Below, piece by piece: positions 5,758-6,993 of a stretch of DNA of 6,993 nucleotides (positions are counted from its first letter, which is position 1; every line of letters starts with the position of its first letter). Location of the stretch: assembly GCA_014378285.1 (NCBI GenBank), contig JACMNZ010000228.1, positions 1 through 6,993 on the forward strand. Direction: 5' to 3'. This DNA comes from Pseudopedobacter sp. (GTDB lineage Bacteria; Bacteroidota; Bacteroidia; Sphingobacteriales; Sphingobacteriaceae). The translations under genes were made by a program, and so were the position numbers. Under the pieces are notes generated by a model. It was given only the letters and a program-made list of their open reading frames with translations, was not told where the DNA came from and ran no database searches.

Positions 5758-6993
5758 CTAAGTCCTTTTTTCATTAAATTGACTAGCATCTCCTATGTTT
5801 ACATGCTTTTTTAAGATGCGCTTTCCTTCTTTTTTTACCGCTGCATTTTTTCGCAAGCCCCAAATAATATCACTCGCATACTTTCTGCTTTTCTCTACAT
5901 CAACAATAGGAAATGGATAATTTTCGCCTATTTTACAGTGATAAAGTTCTTGTTCCATTTGGCTAAGTTTCCAAGGCTCGTAAATTAAATGTGGTGGAAT
6001 ATTCTTTAATTCGGGGAGCCATTGTTTCACAAAAATGCCGTCAGCATCATGCTCTTCTGCATTTTTAATCGGATTATAAATTCTAATAGTATTGATGCCT
6101 GTTACGCCAGCTTGCATTTGTATTTGAGGATAATGTATACCAGGTTCATAATCTAAAAATTGTTTGGCTAAAAAGAAATTGAGCTCACGCCAATCTTGCC
6201 AAAGGTTAAATGTAAAAAATGAAACCACCATTGCTCGCATTCTAAAATTGATATAACCTGTAGCAACTAAACATCGCATACAAGCATCAATTAGCGGAAG
6301 GCCGGTTTTTCCTTCTTCCCAAGCCTTGATATATTTTGGATTTTCAGGTTTGATTAACGCATTATAACCCTTATTTACATGCTCAAACTCCATCCTGCAT
6401 TCATTCTCGAATTTTTGTATAAAATGGCAATGCCAATGTAAACGAGAAATGAAATTAGAAAGGTCTCTTTTGTGATTAGAGGTTTTATAATGTTGCCGAG
6501 TATAGCGATAAACCATGCGCATAGAAATATTGCCATAAGCCAAATAAGGCGACAACCGACTGCAGCTTTTTCTACTTAATGCTGGCTTAGAAATATGGCT
6601 ACTATAGTTTTTATGTCGATCTTTTACAAAAGACTCCAAATAACGCCAAGCAAAGGTTTCGCCCCCGGGTTGGAAATTTTTATTAGAAAAAGTAATTTCA
6701 TCTGATAAAGTTTCGCCCTTTAACGATTCATAAAAATCAGCTTTAATCTTAAGAATATTCCAGTTAGTTTCTTCTACAAATTTGGGAAATTCGCACATCT
6801 TTTCTTCCCAGTTTTGCTGCCAATTTTTTCTTGATTTTAATCCTCTAATTACGCCAAACTGTTGGTATTGATTCCAAGTAATTCCTTCTTCATTACAAAA
6901 TTTTTGAACTGAGATATCTCTATCAAAAGTAATTTTATTTCCGGTTTCCTCTTGGGAGAAAATGCTCTGAATCTGATATTGTGTTTGGATCGC
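5758..6993 (-). CDS. Photolyase/cryptochrome-family FAD protein, N-terminus beyond the window
   Basis: The reading frame is open to the window edge, so 411 residues are visible and roughly the first 80-90 (most of the alpha/beta antenna domain) are missing. The Met at 6798 is internal, since coding with family motifs continues upstream of it (SQEETGNK, FDRD, GVIRGLKSRKNW at visible residues 13-58). The helical FAD domain follows: SRLSPYLAYGNIS (145-157), SRLHWHCHF (183-191), AWEEGKTGLPLIDACMR (224-240), NFRMRAM (249-255), DWRE (267-270), LDYEPGIHYPQIQMQAG (280-296), RIYNPIK (304-310) and QWLPEL (324-329). The Arg/Asp pair near the flavin is kept (Arg253, Asp281). Against E. coli photolyase, several pocket and electron-transfer positions are changed (see findings), so light-driven CPD repair should not be assumed; a cryptochrome-like or other photolyase role is possible. 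It ends with a basic tail and a TAG stop, 86 bases before the lactamase gene. Confidence 0.9.
   Translation of the reverse strand, partial: AIQTQYQIQSIFSQEETGNKITFDRDISVQKFCNEEGITWNQYQQFGVIRGLKSRKNWQQNWEEKMCEFPKFVEETNWNILKIKADFYESLKGETLSDEITFSNKNFQPGGETFAWRYLESFVKDRHKNYSSHISKPALSRKSCSRLSPYLAYGNISMRMVYRYTRQHYKTSNHKRDLSNFISRLHWHCHFIQKFENECRMEFEHVNKGYNALIKPENPKYIKAWEEGKTGLPLIDACMRCLVATGYINFRMRAMVVSFFTFNLWQDWRELNFFLAKQFLDYEPGIHYPQIQMQAGVTGINTIRIYNPIKNAEEHDADGIFVKQWLPELKNIPPHLIYEPWKLSQMEQELYHCKIGENYPFPIVDVEKSRKYASDIIWGLRKNAAVKKEGKRILKKHVNIGDASQFNEKRT

Noticed and set aside
5758..6798. Complete 346-residue photolyase starting at the ATG at 6798
   Set aside because: The frame stays open to 6993 and the upstream residues carry family motifs (EETGN, FDRD, GVIRGLKSRKNW), so the gene is simply cut by the window edge.
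73..6993. Functional link between heme synthesis and the photolyase as a light-protection module
   Set aside because: Porphyrins are photosensitisers, so the idea is attractive, but separate promoters, a structured gap and unrelated genes in between give no support beyond being near each other.

Overview
The window is AT-rich (roughly one third G+C by eye) and looks like the chromosome of a Bacteroidota member. The protein style and repeat types best fit the Sphingobacteriaceae (Pedobacter-like); this is inference, as no search was run. Supporting signs are TAnnTTTG-type promoter boxes, A/T-rich start regions without clear Shine-Dalgarno sequences, a fused HemC-HemD protein, a Bacteroidota-type subclass B1 metallo-beta-lactamase, and intergenic palindromes of the kind common in these genomes. 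All recognised genes lie on the minus strand, so transcription runs from high to low coordinates.

In transcription order, the right side (6993 to 4676) holds accessory genes. First is a photolyase/cryptochrome-family flavoprotein whose N-terminus lies beyond the window edge. Next comes a secreted B1 metallo-beta-lactamase with all zinc ligands, then a 71-residue CsbD-like protein. The last two each have a promoter-like TAnnTTTG box just upstream. The 311-base gap that follows (4365-4675) contains a compact palindromic, RNA-like structured element (about 4589-4665) and the hemCD promoter.

The left side (4364 to 73) is a tetrapyrrole block: hemCD (fused hydroxymethylbilane synthase and uroporphyrinogen-III synthase, TTG start), hemB (magnesium-type porphobilinogen synthase) and hemL (glutamate-1-semialdehyde aminomutase). 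In pathway order HemL makes 5-aminolevulinate, HemB condenses two of these to porphobilinogen, and HemCD polymerises four porphobilinogens and closes the ring to uroporphyrinogen III. All steps from glutamate-1-semialdehyde to uroporphyrinogen III are therefore encoded here. Glutamyl-tRNA reductase (hemA) and the later steps (hemE onward) are not in the window. A 321-base gap between hemCD and hemB carries three palindromic or repeat-like elements.

I did not find a convincing undescribed multi-gene system. The best leads are the photolyase-family protein, whose substrate-pocket and electron-transfer positions differ from classical CPD photolyase; the structured intergenic element at 4589-4665; the lactamase with cysteine at the usual position 121 and a possibly leaderless transcript; and the repeat cluster splitting the heme genes.
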